From Verrucomicrobiales bacterium (lineage in GTDB: Bacteria > Verrucomicrobiota > Verrucomicrobiia > Verrucomicrobiales > DEV007): DNA of 64,000 nt. The notes beneath the pieces are model-generated. The model was given only the letters and a program-made list of their open reading frames with translations, did no database searches and had not been told where the DNA came from. The position numbers were made by a program, and so were the translations under genes. Shown in pieces: positions 42,121 through 52,240 of this stretch (its first letter is position 1; every line of letters begins with the position of its first letter). The DNA is taken from positions 1-64,000 of the forward strand of contig JARGOD010000011.1 of the NCBI GenBank assembly GCA_029210205.1, given 5' to 3'.

Positions 42121-42160
42121 TTCAACCCTGTTAAGTCTCCCACCTGACCCTGTTGAATTC
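42121..42160. repeat. ACCCTGT 22-nt-offset element, copy B (direct heptamers)
   Basis: TTCAACCCTGTTAAGTCTCCCACCTGACCCTGTTGAATTC immediately after the nuoM stop codon. Confidence 0.75.
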
Positions 42161-42189
42161 CTATCCTCATTTTTTCTACCCTTCCTGAC

Positions 42190-43674
42190 ATGCCGGTTTA
42201 TTTCCTCGAAATCATTGTCGTCGCCCTCGGCATCATCATGCTGCTGGTGGATGCATTCGTGAAACTGGAAGACAAGCGATCGATTGCCTGGCTCGGCATG
42301 ATGGGCCTAGTCGTGACCTTTGGACTTCTCTTCCGCGTGCAGTGGCCCGAATCAACTGAGAGTCCTTTCTGGGATTTCTACACAACCGGAGACCAGATGG
42401 CACTCTACTTTAAGGGGATTGCGATTCTGACTACCTTAGGCGTTCTCATCATGGCCTCTGACTACAGCAGGATTGTTGTCGATCAGACGGCACCGCCCGA
42501 AAAAGGAGCACACCCGCAGTCAGGATTAGGCGAGTTTTTCGCGCTTCCGATGTTCGCCTGCGCCGGCCTCATGCTCATGTCTTCCGCGAATCATCTTGTG
42601 AGCATCTTTGTTGCTCTCGAAACGGTCACAATTGCCTTCTATGTGATGGTCGCCTATCTGCGCCGGAACGTCGGATCACTGGAGGCGGGAGTGAAGTATC
42701 TTATTCTCGGAGCACTCTCCACCGGCTTTCTCGTCTATGGCTTCGCCTGGCTCTATGGCATGACAGGCAGCATGCAGCTCGATGAAATCACAACGGCTCT
42801 TTCCGGCGACAATGTCAACGTTGCTGGTTCGCTATTCGCTTTTGCTCTTATCCTTGTCGCGCTGGCTTTTAAAGTAGGCGGCGCTCCCTTCCACTTCTGG
42901 ATCCCTGATGTTTACCAGGGCGCTCCGACACCGATCACTGCCTTTCTATCTGTCGGTTCGAAAGCGGCTGGCTTCATTGTCCTCCTTCGGCTTGTCGATC
43001 CATTTCTTTCGAGTGGTGAGCTCGTCGGTAAAGTCATTCTTGCGGTCACTGTGATTGCAGTCATCACTCTCATCGTGGGCAATCTTTCCGCTCTACCCCA
43101 AAAGAATTTTAAACGACTTCTAGCATACTCCAGCGTCGCCCATGCCGGTTTCCTTCTCATGGCTCTTGCCTGCACGCCGACAACATCTCAAGCTGGTGAG
43201 TTTCTCTCCCCGGCCAAAGTGATCGCGTTTTACCTCGGCGCATACCTGCTCATGACTCTCCTCGCGTTCCTGGTCATGACGGCGGTCCGCGTCAAAATGG
43301 CAGGCGAAGAGCTTTCCTCATACCGAGGGCTCGCGAAACGTTCTCCATTTCTCGCGTTCGCGATGATCATCTCGATGGCATCGCTTGCCGGGATACCTCT
43401 CACGGCTGGATTTTTCGGGAAGTTTTTCGTCTTTCAGCTCGCTGTTCAGCAGCAGCAGTGGTTCCTACTAACCGTTGGCCTCGTCGGCGCCGGCGCCGGA
43501 TTCTATTACTACCTGAAAATTGCGGCGTCCATGTTTCTCTCCGAAGAAGATCCTAAAGGCGACCATTCCGCGATTCCGGTCAGCAGTCTTTCCCGCATCG
43601 CGATGATTGTTCTCATCGTCTTGATTCTCATCGGCGGCGTGAATCCAAGTATCATCATGGGGCTGCTTCCCTGA
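42190..43674 (+). CDS. nuoN: NADH-quinone oxidoreductase subunit N
   Basis: GVKYLILGALSTGFLVYGFAWLYG, VGGAPFHFWIPDVYQGAPTPITAFLSVGSKAAGFIVLLR, KRLLAYSSVAHAGFLLMAL. Confidence 0.96.
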   Translation: MPVYFLEIIVVALGIIMLLVDAFVKLEDKRSIAWLGMMGLVVTFGLLFRVQWPESTESPFWDFYTTGDQMALYFKGIAILTTLGVLIMASDYSRIVVDQTAPPEKGAHPQSGLGEFFALPMFACAGLMLMSSANHLVSIFVALETVTIAFYVMVAYLRRNVGSLEAGVKYLILGALSTGFLVYGFAWLYGMTGSMQLDEITTALSGDNVNVAGSLFAFALILVALAFKVGGAPFHFWIPDVYQGAPTPITAFLSVGSKAAGFIVLLRLVDPFLSSGELVGKVILAVTVIAVITLIVGNLSALPQKNFKRLLAYSSVAHAGFLLMALACTPTTSQAGEFLSPAKVIAFYLGAYLLMTLLAFLVMTAVRVKMAGEELSSYRGLAKRSPFLAFAMIISMASLAGIPLTAGFFGKFFVFQLAVQQQQWFLLTVGLVGAGAGFYYYLKIAASMFLSEEDPKGDHSAIPVSSLSRIAMIVLIVLILIGGVNPSIIMGLLP

Positions 43675-43715
43675 GGTGTGTTTCCGGTGCACTCAATCAA
43701 CAGTGACTGAGACCT

Positions 43716-44441
43716 TTAGAGCTGGCCGTTCACGTTTTCACGATGGATAAAGATAAAATCTTTCTCAGCTTTCGGATGGATCTCTCCTAGAAGCTGTGGG
43801 AGACGCGCTATAGGAGCCAGGCCTTGGTGAAAGAAAAAACCTTCGTAGCCTATTGATTCAAGGTAGTTGAAGACCTCGCAGTTCTCCTCCTGCCCCTCAT
43901 CGCATTCAAATATCAAGGCAGGCTTTTGCTCTTTGAGAAAGCTCTCGCCGCCCCGAAATACCCCGAGCTCGTGACCCTCCACATCACACTTTACAAGTTT
44001 GACTCCAGTGATCGCTTTCTCTTGAACGACATCCTCCAGTCTGACAAGGGGAACATCCATTGTGACTTCTTTACCGGTTATGGTTCGATCCTCGCAGAGC
44101 GTAGCTCCTCCCCAATTGTTATCGGGACGACGCAATTGAGCGGTTCCCGTCACATCGGAGAGTGCGTAGGGAACAACTTCTACTGACTTAAGGGAAAAAG
44201 CATGGATCACATCATTCAGTTCACTCTGCATTTCCGGCTGAGGCTCGAAAGCAAAGACTTTTCCTGAAATGCCCACGTACTTGGACATCCAGTATGTGTA
44301 AAGGCCGCGATTAGCTCCAATATCGAGACAAACATCTCCTTCTCTCAAAATCCTTCTAACATATTTCAAAGCAAACTTCTCTGAACGAAATCTGTAGCGC
44401 AATGCGCGATGAAGAAAATGGCTCTTTTCTATGAAATTCAT
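43716..44441 (-). CDS. FkbM family methyltransferase
   Basis: EGDVCLDIGANRGLYTYWMSKYVGISGKVFAFEPQPEMQSEL, VKLVKCDVEGHELGVFRGGESFLKEQKPALIFE. Confidence 0.92.
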   Translation of the reverse strand: MNFIEKSHFLHRALRYRFRSEKFALKYVRRILREGDVCLDIGANRGLYTYWMSKYVGISGKVFAFEPQPEMQSELNDVIHAFSLKSVEVVPYALSDVTGTAQLRRPDNNWGGATLCEDRTITGKEVTMDVPLVRLEDVVQEKAITGVKLVKCDVEGHELGVFRGGESFLKEQKPALIFECDEGQEENCEVFNYLESIGYEGFFFHQGLAPIARLPQLLGEIHPKAEKDFIFIHRENVNGQL

Positions 44442-44444
44442 TTA

Positions 44445-45758
44445 CTAAAAAGTCTCTGAGGATGCTGCTTCATTGCATTCCCTCTTTGCTGTAGCACCAA
44501 CTGACCATGAAGCTGAGATTCCGATAGCCCAAGCGAAACAAATCGCAATGCGCAATGGAGTGTTAATCTGATCTGTCAGCACCGCAAACGCCACAAAAGC
44601 CTGAACCATCAGCGATCCCAACAGCAAGAATGTTGACCATGAATCTTGATCATACCTTAAGTGCCTCAGCCTATTCAAAGTCATCAAGAAAGTCGCGCCG
44701 ACAAAAACAAAATACAGCGAAAGTCCAATCCAGCCTGATCCAACTGCGATCTCCACATACTCGTTGTGCGAGTTACCGATCGTATAATTTTTTTCAAACC
44801 CAAGCTCATCGAATTTTTCACCCATTAATTTGTCGTTGGCGTTGTATCCAATTCCGAGGGGATACTCTTTCAAAATTTCCCAATTCGCCCGCCAAAGCTT
44901 AATCCGGTCGCTATTAGCCTCTTGGCTCGAATCAAACGCACTTAGGAATCGTTTTTGAACTCCACCATCAAACAAAATCCAGGCAGACCCAATTAGCGAA
45001 ATAGCTACAATAGCCGAGATCCAGAGTTTTTTCAGCGGCTTAGGAACCAAAAAGATGGAGATGAGCCCACTCACTGCGAGCGCGAGCCAAGCACCTCTTG
45101 ATTGGCTCGCGATGACAGAAATGAAACAACCGAGCGAAATTACCACTGCCAGAATCAAGTATCCACGTTTCCCAGCCAGTTTTGCGACGATTCCACCAGA
45201 GACAGAGATCCAGAAAAACAGCCCCATGAGTTGACCAAAAGTGATCGGATTTCGGAGCATTCCGCTCGAGCGCGGAGACATTGGGGTATCGAAAGCGTTA
45301 CCCGCAATAAGTGATCGATACATGTTCATACCGGCAATAGATTGCTGCAAAGCGAGAAAAATTTGAAATCCCAAGAGAGCAATAAGAAGGATCAATCCCG
45401 CTCGTTCTATAGCCCCAAGTCTCCAGTAGTTGAGCACCAAATGAGCCGGGACAAGAAGTCCCATCAAAATCGCGACCCATTTGAGTTCACCTAAAAATGA
45501 CACCTCCGCATAACTGCTAAAACAAATCACTAACGCAGAGACGATTGTGTAGGCCGCCAGGACAATGAAAGTATTTCGAGAAAACCCACAAATCTCCAAG
45601 AAACTGACACGTTCAAAATCGGCACTGAACCAGATAATCGCTGCGAATAAACTAAACAAACAAACAGCGATATAAGATGCGGATGGCCCTAGCGTAAGAG
45701 CAATCAGAACGAGAATCGCACAAGTTCTTACAGCGGTGAATTTTGATTCTCCTATCAC
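44445..45758 (-). CDS. O-antigen ligase/polymerase family membrane protein
   Basis: Multi-TM; ASQSRGAWLALAVSGLISIF, YPLGIGYNANDKLMGE...TIGNSHNEYVEIAVGSGWIGLSLYFVF (Wzy_C-like). Confidence 0.9.
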   Translation of the reverse strand: MIGESKFTAVRTCAILVLIALTLGPSASYIAVCLFSLFAAIIWFSADFERVSFLEICGFSRNTFIVLAAYTIVSALVICFSSYAEVSFLGELKWVAILMGLLVPAHLVLNYWRLGAIERAGLILLIALLGFQIFLALQQSIAGMNMYRSLIAGNAFDTPMSPRSSGMLRNPITFGQLMGLFFWISVSGGIVAKLAGKRGYLILAVVISLGCFISVIASQSRGAWLALAVSGLISIFLVPKPLKKLWISAIVAISLIGSAWILFDGGVQKRFLSAFDSSQEANSDRIKLWRANWEILKEYPLGIGYNANDKLMGEKFDELGFEKNYTIGNSHNEYVEIAVGSGWIGLSLYFVFVGATFLMTLNRLRHLRYDQDSWSTFLLLGSLMVQAFVAFAVLTDQINTPLRIAICFAWAIGISASWSVGATAKRECNEAASSETF

Positions 45759-45971
45759 GATTCTGATCTTACCAAGCCCGTAACCTTATTCAATTTTTAT
45801 TGCCGTGAATCCCCCCATCAAGCGCGGAATCTCTGTCGCGCTTTTGGTGCCTGCCCACTCGTGTATCACGAACTTTCGCTCACCTGGCCGATTGCTCGAA
45901 TCAATCAATAGACCGAACCAGTTGGCTTGTCGCTACAGTTACGAGCATTCCTTGAAGCCCATGGTGAATCG

Positions 45972-47159
45972 CTAGTTCGCTTCGGGAACGGTCTGCAGCA
46001 GTCGAAACGCACGCGAACTCGAACGCGTCGGAAGTGCTCGATGGATAGTCGATTTCGCAGTCGGCTCCCGATCTCGTTCATGGGTCACATTCTTTAAACG
46101 AAAATAGGGCGGTTCCTCTTCGAATTCGTCAAGGATGCGGCGGGCTGCAACTGTTGGAATATCTGCGACCCCCCGCCCAAGCGGGAGAGGAGTTCCTATA
46201 GGCTCAAGGCGATGCAGAAATCCTAAACCAAGAGAGGCACAATTCTTTCGGAAGGCACGAAAATGGCCTGCCTCATGAATGACGGGGCGATCCCCAATAT
46301 GTTTCAGGAGGGTAACCTGCTCCTTGGATATCGGTAGAAACCAGCACTCCACGTAGCAGTGCCGGTATTCTGTTTGCGTATAGAGCCAGTCGTAGAGATT
46401 TTCAACAATTGCGCTCAGGAGGAGGCGATTATGCAAATTCAGCCCTTCGGTAAAACGGGGCGAACGGTTAAGGTCCCACGGAGCCCGGAAATCAAAGAGC
46501 ATATCACCCTCAGGGCTCCCCCCTTTCCTCCGAAGCGCGAAGCAAAAATGTCCATTAGTCGTCTTTTTGCCAAAGTGATCGTAGTGCAAATTGATGAGGA
46601 TCAAATGATGGGATCGATCCGGAGTTTGCGGCAATCCCATCCTTACCTTCCACCAGGCATCGAGCCACGGTTCTTCGGCCGGACGCCCGAGTAGTTTTCT
46701 TTCAGCGAGTGCAACAAAGTCATCTTCTTCCGGAATGAGAATTTTATCCAGCCCGAGGCGTCGCTCATGCCAATTACGATTTTCGCGGCTGAGGACCTTC
46801 TCATGAAAAGCTTCCGCAAAAATTTGCGCGGCATTTTCGGCGATACTCTTATCACTTGAGGTGCCATTTACGGGCAGGAAAAGGCGAGCGTCCCGGTTCC
46901 TGGTTTGAAACCCCATCTTTGGAGAAAAAGGCCTTGTTCCGGTAAGGTGCCCTTCACTCATTTTCTCTCCGTCAGGCAAGGTTTCAATAATTGGATCGCC
47001 CGCTAACGCCTTGAAAGCCGGCGGTAACGTCAAATAATCAGACGTACGGCCCGGTGATTCTGCAGCAAGACGACCTGCGCAAAAAAACACGGAGAGCAAT
47101 ATCATCCATTGGCGAATTCCCATGTAGGCATTCATGGCAAAGGACGGCCTATGATTCAA
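45972..47159 (-). CDS. Secreted orphan protein; possible permuted papain-like (DUF4105/LRAT-like) fold
   Basis: Signal segment QWMILLSVFFCAGRLAA; HYDHFGKKTTNGHFCFALRRKGG followed downstream by FRKNCASLGLGFLHRL. Confidence 0.6.
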   Translation of the reverse strand: MNHRPSFAMNAYMGIRQWMILLSVFFCAGRLAAESPGRTSDYLTLPPAFKALAGDPIIETLPDGEKMSEGHLTGTRPFSPKMGFQTRNRDARLFLPVNGTSSDKSIAENAAQIFAEAFHEKVLSRENRNWHERRLGLDKILIPEEDDFVALAERKLLGRPAEEPWLDAWWKVRMGLPQTPDRSHHLILINLHYDHFGKKTTNGHFCFALRRKGGSPEGDMLFDFRAPWDLNRSPRFTEGLNLHNRLLLSAIVENLYDWLYTQTEYRHCYVECWFLPISKEQVTLLKHIGDRPVIHEAGHFRAFRKNCASLGLGFLHRLEPIGTPLPLGRGVADIPTVAARRILDEFEEEPPYFRLKNVTHERDREPTAKSTIHRALPTRSSSRAFRLLQTVPEAN

Positions 47160-47223
47160 GGGTAGATTCTCCGCAGTTTAATACGTCATTGCCGAAACAA
47201 GCCAATACGTTCACCCTAAGGCC

Positions 47224-49830
47224 GTGATCGTTTCAAAATCTTTTCTAGTCTTGTGTCTGGCATTTTTCCTACTGCTTGAGCCTGACCCACTCAATGCGCA
47301 GCAAAATGCACACCTCAAAATTGAATCTCGTTTCGACTCTTTCGTCGAAGACGATTTCCCGTTCTTTACCCAGACGCTTGATGCACGGGAATTTGGAGAA
47401 AATCCCGAGCCAACTAATCTAACGCCACGCGGAATTATTGTGAAACTCGGAGAGGGATACTTCGGGTGCTTTGATCCCGATTTGCTTCGCTGGGCTCTTA
47501 TTTGGAAAGCGAACGAAGAGGGCGAATATCTCACCATGGACGGCATGGCTCCCGGTAGCTACCGCCTCCCAAATCGGAAGGCGCCGGCGGGACAGGAATC
47601 CCTGCCCAGGCCTATAGGAACTCCACTAATGGCTTCGCCGGCCCTTCCGGGCTGGTTTCCAGGCAACCCCCTTTCGAAGGAGGATCCGAGAGAACGGGCG
47701 AATTCGGACGCCGAGGAAATCGGGATCGGACCTCTTCCAGCCAATATCGGACGTTTTCGTGGGATCGAAGTTTCAGAAGGAGACCTTACCCTCGCTTACC
47801 GTGTCGGCGGTAAAACGATTCGAGAAGTCTCTTCAATCATGGAGAAAGACGGCGCTTTGTCTCTCCATCGTGACCTTGAGATAAAAGACTCTTCTGGAAA
47901 AATCCTCGATGAAAGGCAAGCCATGGGATTTGTCTTCGAATCTGCACGCAAGTCGATTAATAGCTCCGCGCTTTCAGAGTGGTTCACGAGCAGAACCAGC
48001 AGCCTTGAAGGCGACCCCGTAAGGCATTGGCCTCAAAAACTCACTCTTCCTGCAGGGTCACGCTCTTCAATAGAGGCGCCTTTGGTCTTTGACGACCTCC
48101 CCCTGCCCACCCCAAACCCATGGAGGCGAAATGTGCGCCTTTCCGGCTTCGATTTTTTTCCTGATGGCCGAGCAGCCTTCTGCACCTTTGATGGTGATAT
48201 CTGGATAGTCGAAGGGCTTGAAGAAAGCAGTAAAGAAGTCACCTGGACTCGCTTTGCCTCCGGCCTTCACGAGCCAAAAACAGTCTGCATTGTCGAGGGA
48301 GAAATTTACGTCTCTGATCGGAATGGTATCGTCCGCTTGCAAGATACTGATGGCAACGGCGAGGCCGATTGGTATGAGAATTTCTCCAATATTGTCCCTC
48401 AAACTGCGGAAACACGGGAGTTTGCGATGGATATGGTTGCAGCAAAAGACGGAGGCTTCTATCTCGCCAAAGGGGGGCAGGTCGGGAACACAAAAGGGAT
48501 CGCTAACGGCACCATCGTCAAGGTCGCCCCTGACGGTCTTTCCTACGAAGTCGTCGCGACAGGGCTTCGGCAGCCGTACATCGGCTACAATTCGGAAACA
48601 GCAGTCCTGACCTCCAGCGATCAACAAGGTCACTGGAAACCGGCCACTCCGATTTATCGGATCGAAGACGGAAAATACTACGGATTCCAGCCCGCGAAAT
48701 TTAAAGAAAAAGCAGTGCATCCGGCTCCGATTGCTCCACCGGAGGTTTGGATTCCTCATTTCATCAATCAATCCGGGGCCTCTCAGGTCTGGCTCAACGG
48801 CCCGTCAAAGATGGGATCTCTCAATGGCAGCCTCATTCACATTGGCTACAACCGGCCCGAGATTTTTAAGGTTTACCTCGATAAGGACCGTAAACAAGGG
48901 GCCGTCGCACCCCTGCTTTCAGGATTTCCATCGGGAATTCTCAAAGGGCGAGTCAATCCACTCGATGGACGGCTCTATGTCTGCGGATTCGAAATTTGGG
49001 GAACATCGGGAGAACGGGTGAGTGGCCTATTCAGAATCCGTCCCGGTGACGCGCCCTCGTTTCTACCAACCCGGGTGAAAGCATCGAAACGCGGCCTGCT
49101 CATGAGTTTCGATGAACCACTCTCCGAAGAACTCGCAAGTGAAATCGGAAGATACTCCGTTGATCGATGGAACTATGAACAAACTCACAACTACGGCTCG
49201 GGGAATTTCCGGCTCGATGGTGATCCCGGTCAGGAATCGGTTTCTGTCTCCAGCGCGATTCTATCGAAGGACCGGAAATCACTCTTCATCGGGATTCCTC
49301 AGATGCAGCCATCGCACTCGTTGAGACTTACATATCGGCTTCCGCATTCCGAGGTGACTAGTATTGAGAGCCTATACCTGACGATCCAGTCTCTGCAAAA
49401 AATAGACCTTCCCCAATTCGGCTTCGAAAACGATGACGTCGATCTCACTGTCCGCGCGGATTTGACGGGATCAGGTCCTGCCATTGAACCGACTGCCAAA
49501 ATTGGCGAGGAAGTCGCCCTGCGCTACGGCTGCATTGCCTGTCATGCGACTGACAAATCTACTCCTCCCGCTCCCTCGGGTGAGGGGGCTCTTGTCGCCG
49601 TCGGTCCCGCCTGGACAGGCCTATGGAATTCCTACCGCACCTTCACCGATGGTTCATTCATCAAGAAAGTCGATGAAACCTATCTCAGAGAGTCAATCCT
49701 CGATCCTGGCCGCCGCGTCGCTGAGGGATACAACACGGAAAAAACGGGCGTTGGAATGCCCTCTTACCTCGGTGTCCTAAAAGATCACGAAATTGAGTCG
49801 ATCATTCTCTTCATTAAGTCCCTGAAGTAA
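47224..49830 (+). CDS. Secreted PVC-type beta-propeller/DUF6797-like protein with C-terminal cytochrome c (CxxCH)
   Basis: N-terminal DUF6797-like region, propeller-like FDGDIWIVEGLEE.../LRQPYIGYN, heme motif YGCIACHATDKSTPP and distal VGMPSYLGVLKDHEIESIILFIKSL; GTG start. Confidence 0.85.
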   Translation: MIVSKSFLVLCLAFFLLLEPDPLNAQQNAHLKIESRFDSFVEDDFPFFTQTLDAREFGENPEPTNLTPRGIIVKLGEGYFGCFDPDLLRWALIWKANEEGEYLTMDGMAPGSYRLPNRKAPAGQESLPRPIGTPLMASPALPGWFPGNPLSKEDPRERANSDAEEIGIGPLPANIGRFRGIEVSEGDLTLAYRVGGKTIREVSSIMEKDGALSLHRDLEIKDSSGKILDERQAMGFVFESARKSINSSALSEWFTSRTSSLEGDPVRHWPQKLTLPAGSRSSIEAPLVFDDLPLPTPNPWRRNVRLSGFDFFPDGRAAFCTFDGDIWIVEGLEESSKEVTWTRFASGLHEPKTVCIVEGEIYVSDRNGIVRLQDTDGNGEADWYENFSNIVPQTAETREFAMDMVAAKDGGFYLAKGGQVGNTKGIANGTIVKVAPDGLSYEVVATGLRQPYIGYNSETAVLTSSDQQGHWKPATPIYRIEDGKYYGFQPAKFKEKAVHPAPIAPPEVWIPHFINQSGASQVWLNGPSKMGSLNGSLIHIGYNRPEIFKVYLDKDRKQGAVAPLLSGFPSGILKGRVNPLDGRLYVCGFEIWGTSGERVSGLFRIRPGDAPSFLPTRVKASKRGLLMSFDEPLSEELASEIGRYSVDRWNYEQTHNYGSGNFRLDGDPGQESVSVSSAILSKDRKSLFIGIPQMQPSHSLRLTYRLPHSEVTSIESLYLTIQSLQKIDLPQFGFENDDVDLTVRADLTGSGPAIEPTAKIGEEVALRYGCIACHATDKSTPPAPSGEGALVAVGPAWTGLWNSYRTFTDGSFIKKVDETYLRESILDPGRRVAEGYNTEKTGVGMPSYLGVLKDHEIESIILFIKSLK

Positions 49831-49933
49831 GGAAAAGCCTCCGTGGAAACGCGCAAAACGGCTTGAACTCAGGGCGTTCCAAGGGAAGGAATAAGGGTGC
49901 GCACGATTCGGCACGCCCCCTTTTCAACCTACG

Positions 49934-50254
49934 ATGCCTAAAACCGAAAACAGTGAAGTCCAGAACACCGATGTTCCGGCCTTCGAGGACGCCCTTTCCC
50001 ACTTGGAAGAGCTTGTTCGCGAGATGGAATCTGACCAGATGCCACTTGAGGAGCTTATCAAGAATTATGAAGAAGGGACCCGACTGTTTAAAGTTTGCGA
50101 AAAAAGGCTCGATGAAGCGCAGGGACGTATTGAGATAATCCGAAAGAATCGTAGCGGACAGGGTGTAGTGGAACCCTTCGGCGATCAAGAAGAAGAAAAA
50201 ACAGCTGTTTCCGCCGATAAGGACGAATCCGATGAGCATGGAGAACTATTTTGA
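49934..50254 (+). CDS. xseB: Exodeoxyribonuclease VII small subunit
   Basis: FEDALSHLEELVREMESDQMPLEELIKNYEEGTRLFKVCEKRLDEAQGRIEII. Confidence 0.95.
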   Translation: MPKTENSEVQNTDVPAFEDALSHLEELVREMESDQMPLEELIKNYEEGTRLFKVCEKRLDEAQGRIEIIRKNRSGQGVVEPFGDQEEEKTAVSADKDESDEHGELF

Positions 50255-52157
50255 ATTTCCCGAAATTCCGACTGCGGAATTACCAAAAGTCGATAATGCG
50301 GCTGACCTGAAGAAGCTTCCTCTCGAGGATCTTCCCAAGCTTGCTGAGAACATTCGGCGGACGCTGATCAGCTCCCTCGCAAAAACCGGAGGCCACCTAG
50401 GCCCGAATCTCGGTGTTGTCGAGCTTTCGATCGCTCTCCATCGCATTTTCAGCACCCCGGATGACAAGTTTGTCTTCGATGTGAGCCACCAGGGCTACGT
50501 CCACAAAATGCTGACGGGACGTTGGGATGAAATCCACACAATCCGACAGTATGAAGGTCTCAACGGTTTCCTCCTTCGAACCGAAAGCGAGCACGATTGC
50601 TACGGCGCCGGACATGCTGGCACGGCGGTCTCGGCAGCGCTGGGAATGGCGTCCGCCCGGGACGTCTTGGAGAAAGATGATCATGTCGTTGCTGTCGCCG
50701 GTGATGCAGCCTTCACCTGCGGCCCAACTTTTGAGGCGCTGAACAACATCGCGAGTACGACGAAGAAGTTCATCCTCGTTCTGAATGACAATGAGTGGTC
50801 GATCGACCGAAACGTCGGGGCGATTGCAAAATATTTTCATGCGCTCCAAACGAGCTCGACCTATTCACACATTCACGAAAAGGCGGCGGAATTCGTCGAG
50901 CGCGTTGCCGGAAAAACAGGGCGCGACCTGGTTCACAAAGTCGAGCGCGGCGCTAAGAACCTTCTCTTTCCCAATGTGCTTTTCGAGAAATTCGGGATGC
51001 ACTACTACGGCCCGATCGATGGCCACGATGTCGACCTCCTTGTGAAGACCTTTGATTTTCTCAAGGATCAGGACGAGCCGGTGGTTCTTCACATCATCAC
51101 TGAAAAAGGTCGCGGTTACGAACCTGCCAAGGCGAATCCGATGAAGTTTCACGGTCTCGGCCCCTACAAGACTGAAACCGGCGAAACACCCGCGGCCGGC
51201 TCACCGACCTTTTCGCAGCTCTACGGCGAGCATCTCGGTAAATTTGCGAAAGAAGACGAGAAAATCGTCGCGGTCACCGCCGCAATGCCAAGTGGCACCG
51301 GCCTCACCGGATTCCAGGCCCAGGTTCCTGAGCGCTACTACGATGTTGGAATCGCGGAAGAGCATGCTGCTCTCTTCGCCTGTGGCCAGGCTGTCCAAGG
51401 CCTGAAGCCATTCCTCACGATTTACTCGACCTTCTTTCAGCGCGCCTACGACATGGCGGTGCATGACATGGGGATTCAAAATCTGCCGGTCCGCCTCTGT
51501 ATGGACCGTGCCGGTCTCAGCGGTGACGACGGCCCGACTCACCACGGTCTTTTCGATATTGGCTACATGCGCCACATTCCAAATTGGGTCTTCATGCAGC
51601 CAAAGGACGAAGACGAATTCGTCGACATGCTCTGGACAATGGCAAACTACGAAGACGGCCCGATCGCGGTTCGTTATCCTCGAGGCGCCGGCGTTGGAGC
51701 AACCGTGAAGGAAACTCCTGAACTTCTAGAGATCGGCAAAGCCGAAGTTCTCGAAGACGGAACCGACATCGCCCTTTTCGGACTCGGGCACTTTTTCGAA
51801 ATCGCCGAAGCGACAAGGACTGAGCTTGAGAAGATGGGCTACTCCGTTGCGCTTATCAATCCACGCTGGATTAAACCCCTCGACGCGAGCTGCATCGAAA
51901 AGTTTGCGCGGCAATGCCCAGTCGTGATGACTTTTGAAGACCACGTGCTCCATAACGGATTCGGAGCCGCCATCATTGAACATCTCAACGACACTGCCAT
52001 CCAGACCCCGGTGGAACGCATCGGCTGGCCTGATGAATTTGTCGAACACGGCGGAGTCGCGGTTCTTCGCGAGAAGCACGGCATTTCGGTGAAAGACGCA
52101 GTCGCGAAAGCGTTGAAGCATCTTCCCGCTCCAAAAGAAGAGTCTATCGCGAGCTGA
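50232..52157 (+). CDS. dxs: 1-deoxy-D-xylulose-5-phosphate synthase
   Basis: TGGHLGPNLGVVELSIALHRIFSTPDDKFVFDVSHQGYVHKMLTGR, GAGHAGTAVSAALGMASARD, VGIAEEHAALFACGQAVQGLKPFLTIYSTFFQRAYD. Confidence 0.96.
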   Translation: MSMENYFEFPEIPTAELPKVDNAADLKKLPLEDLPKLAENIRRTLISSLAKTGGHLGPNLGVVELSIALHRIFSTPDDKFVFDVSHQGYVHKMLTGRWDEIHTIRQYEGLNGFLLRTESEHDCYGAGHAGTAVSAALGMASARDVLEKDDHVVAVAGDAAFTCGPTFEALNNIASTTKKFILVLNDNEWSIDRNVGAIAKYFHALQTSSTYSHIHEKAAEFVERVAGKTGRDLVHKVERGAKNLLFPNVLFEKFGMHYYGPIDGHDVDLLVKTFDFLKDQDEPVVLHIITEKGRGYEPAKANPMKFHGLGPYKTETGETPAAGSPTFSQLYGEHLGKFAKEDEKIVAVTAAMPSGTGLTGFQAQVPERYYDVGIAEEHAALFACGQAVQGLKPFLTIYSTFFQRAYDMAVHDMGIQNLPVRLCMDRAGLSGDDGPTHHGLFDIGYMRHIPNWVFMQPKDEDEFVDMLWTMANYEDGPIAVRYPRGAGVGATVKETPELLEIGKAEVLEDGTDIALFGLGHFFEIAEATRTELEKMGYSVALINPRWIKPLDASCIEKFARQCPVVMTFEDHVLHNGFGAAIIEHLNDTAIQTPVERIGWPDEFVEHGGVAVLREKHGISVKDAVAKALKHLPAPKEESIAS

Positions 52158-52189
52158 GAAGAGGGCTCCTACTGGAAAGATTAACATCG

Positions 52190-52219
52190 TTCGCTACGCT
52201 TCTTTAGCTCCGTAGCGAA
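52190..52219. terminator. Hairpin TTCGCTACG...CGTAGCGAA between convergent dxs and gspD-like gene
   Basis: Perfect 9-bp inverted repeat, 12-nt loop. Confidence 0.55.
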
Positions 52220-52240
52220 ACTGGTTACAGTTTTGTCGTT

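Noticed and set aside
45820-45843. AAGCGCG...CGCGCTTTT as a terminator
   Set aside because: Oriented for the plus strand, while both neighbouring genes run on the minus strand; no plus-strand gene needs it.
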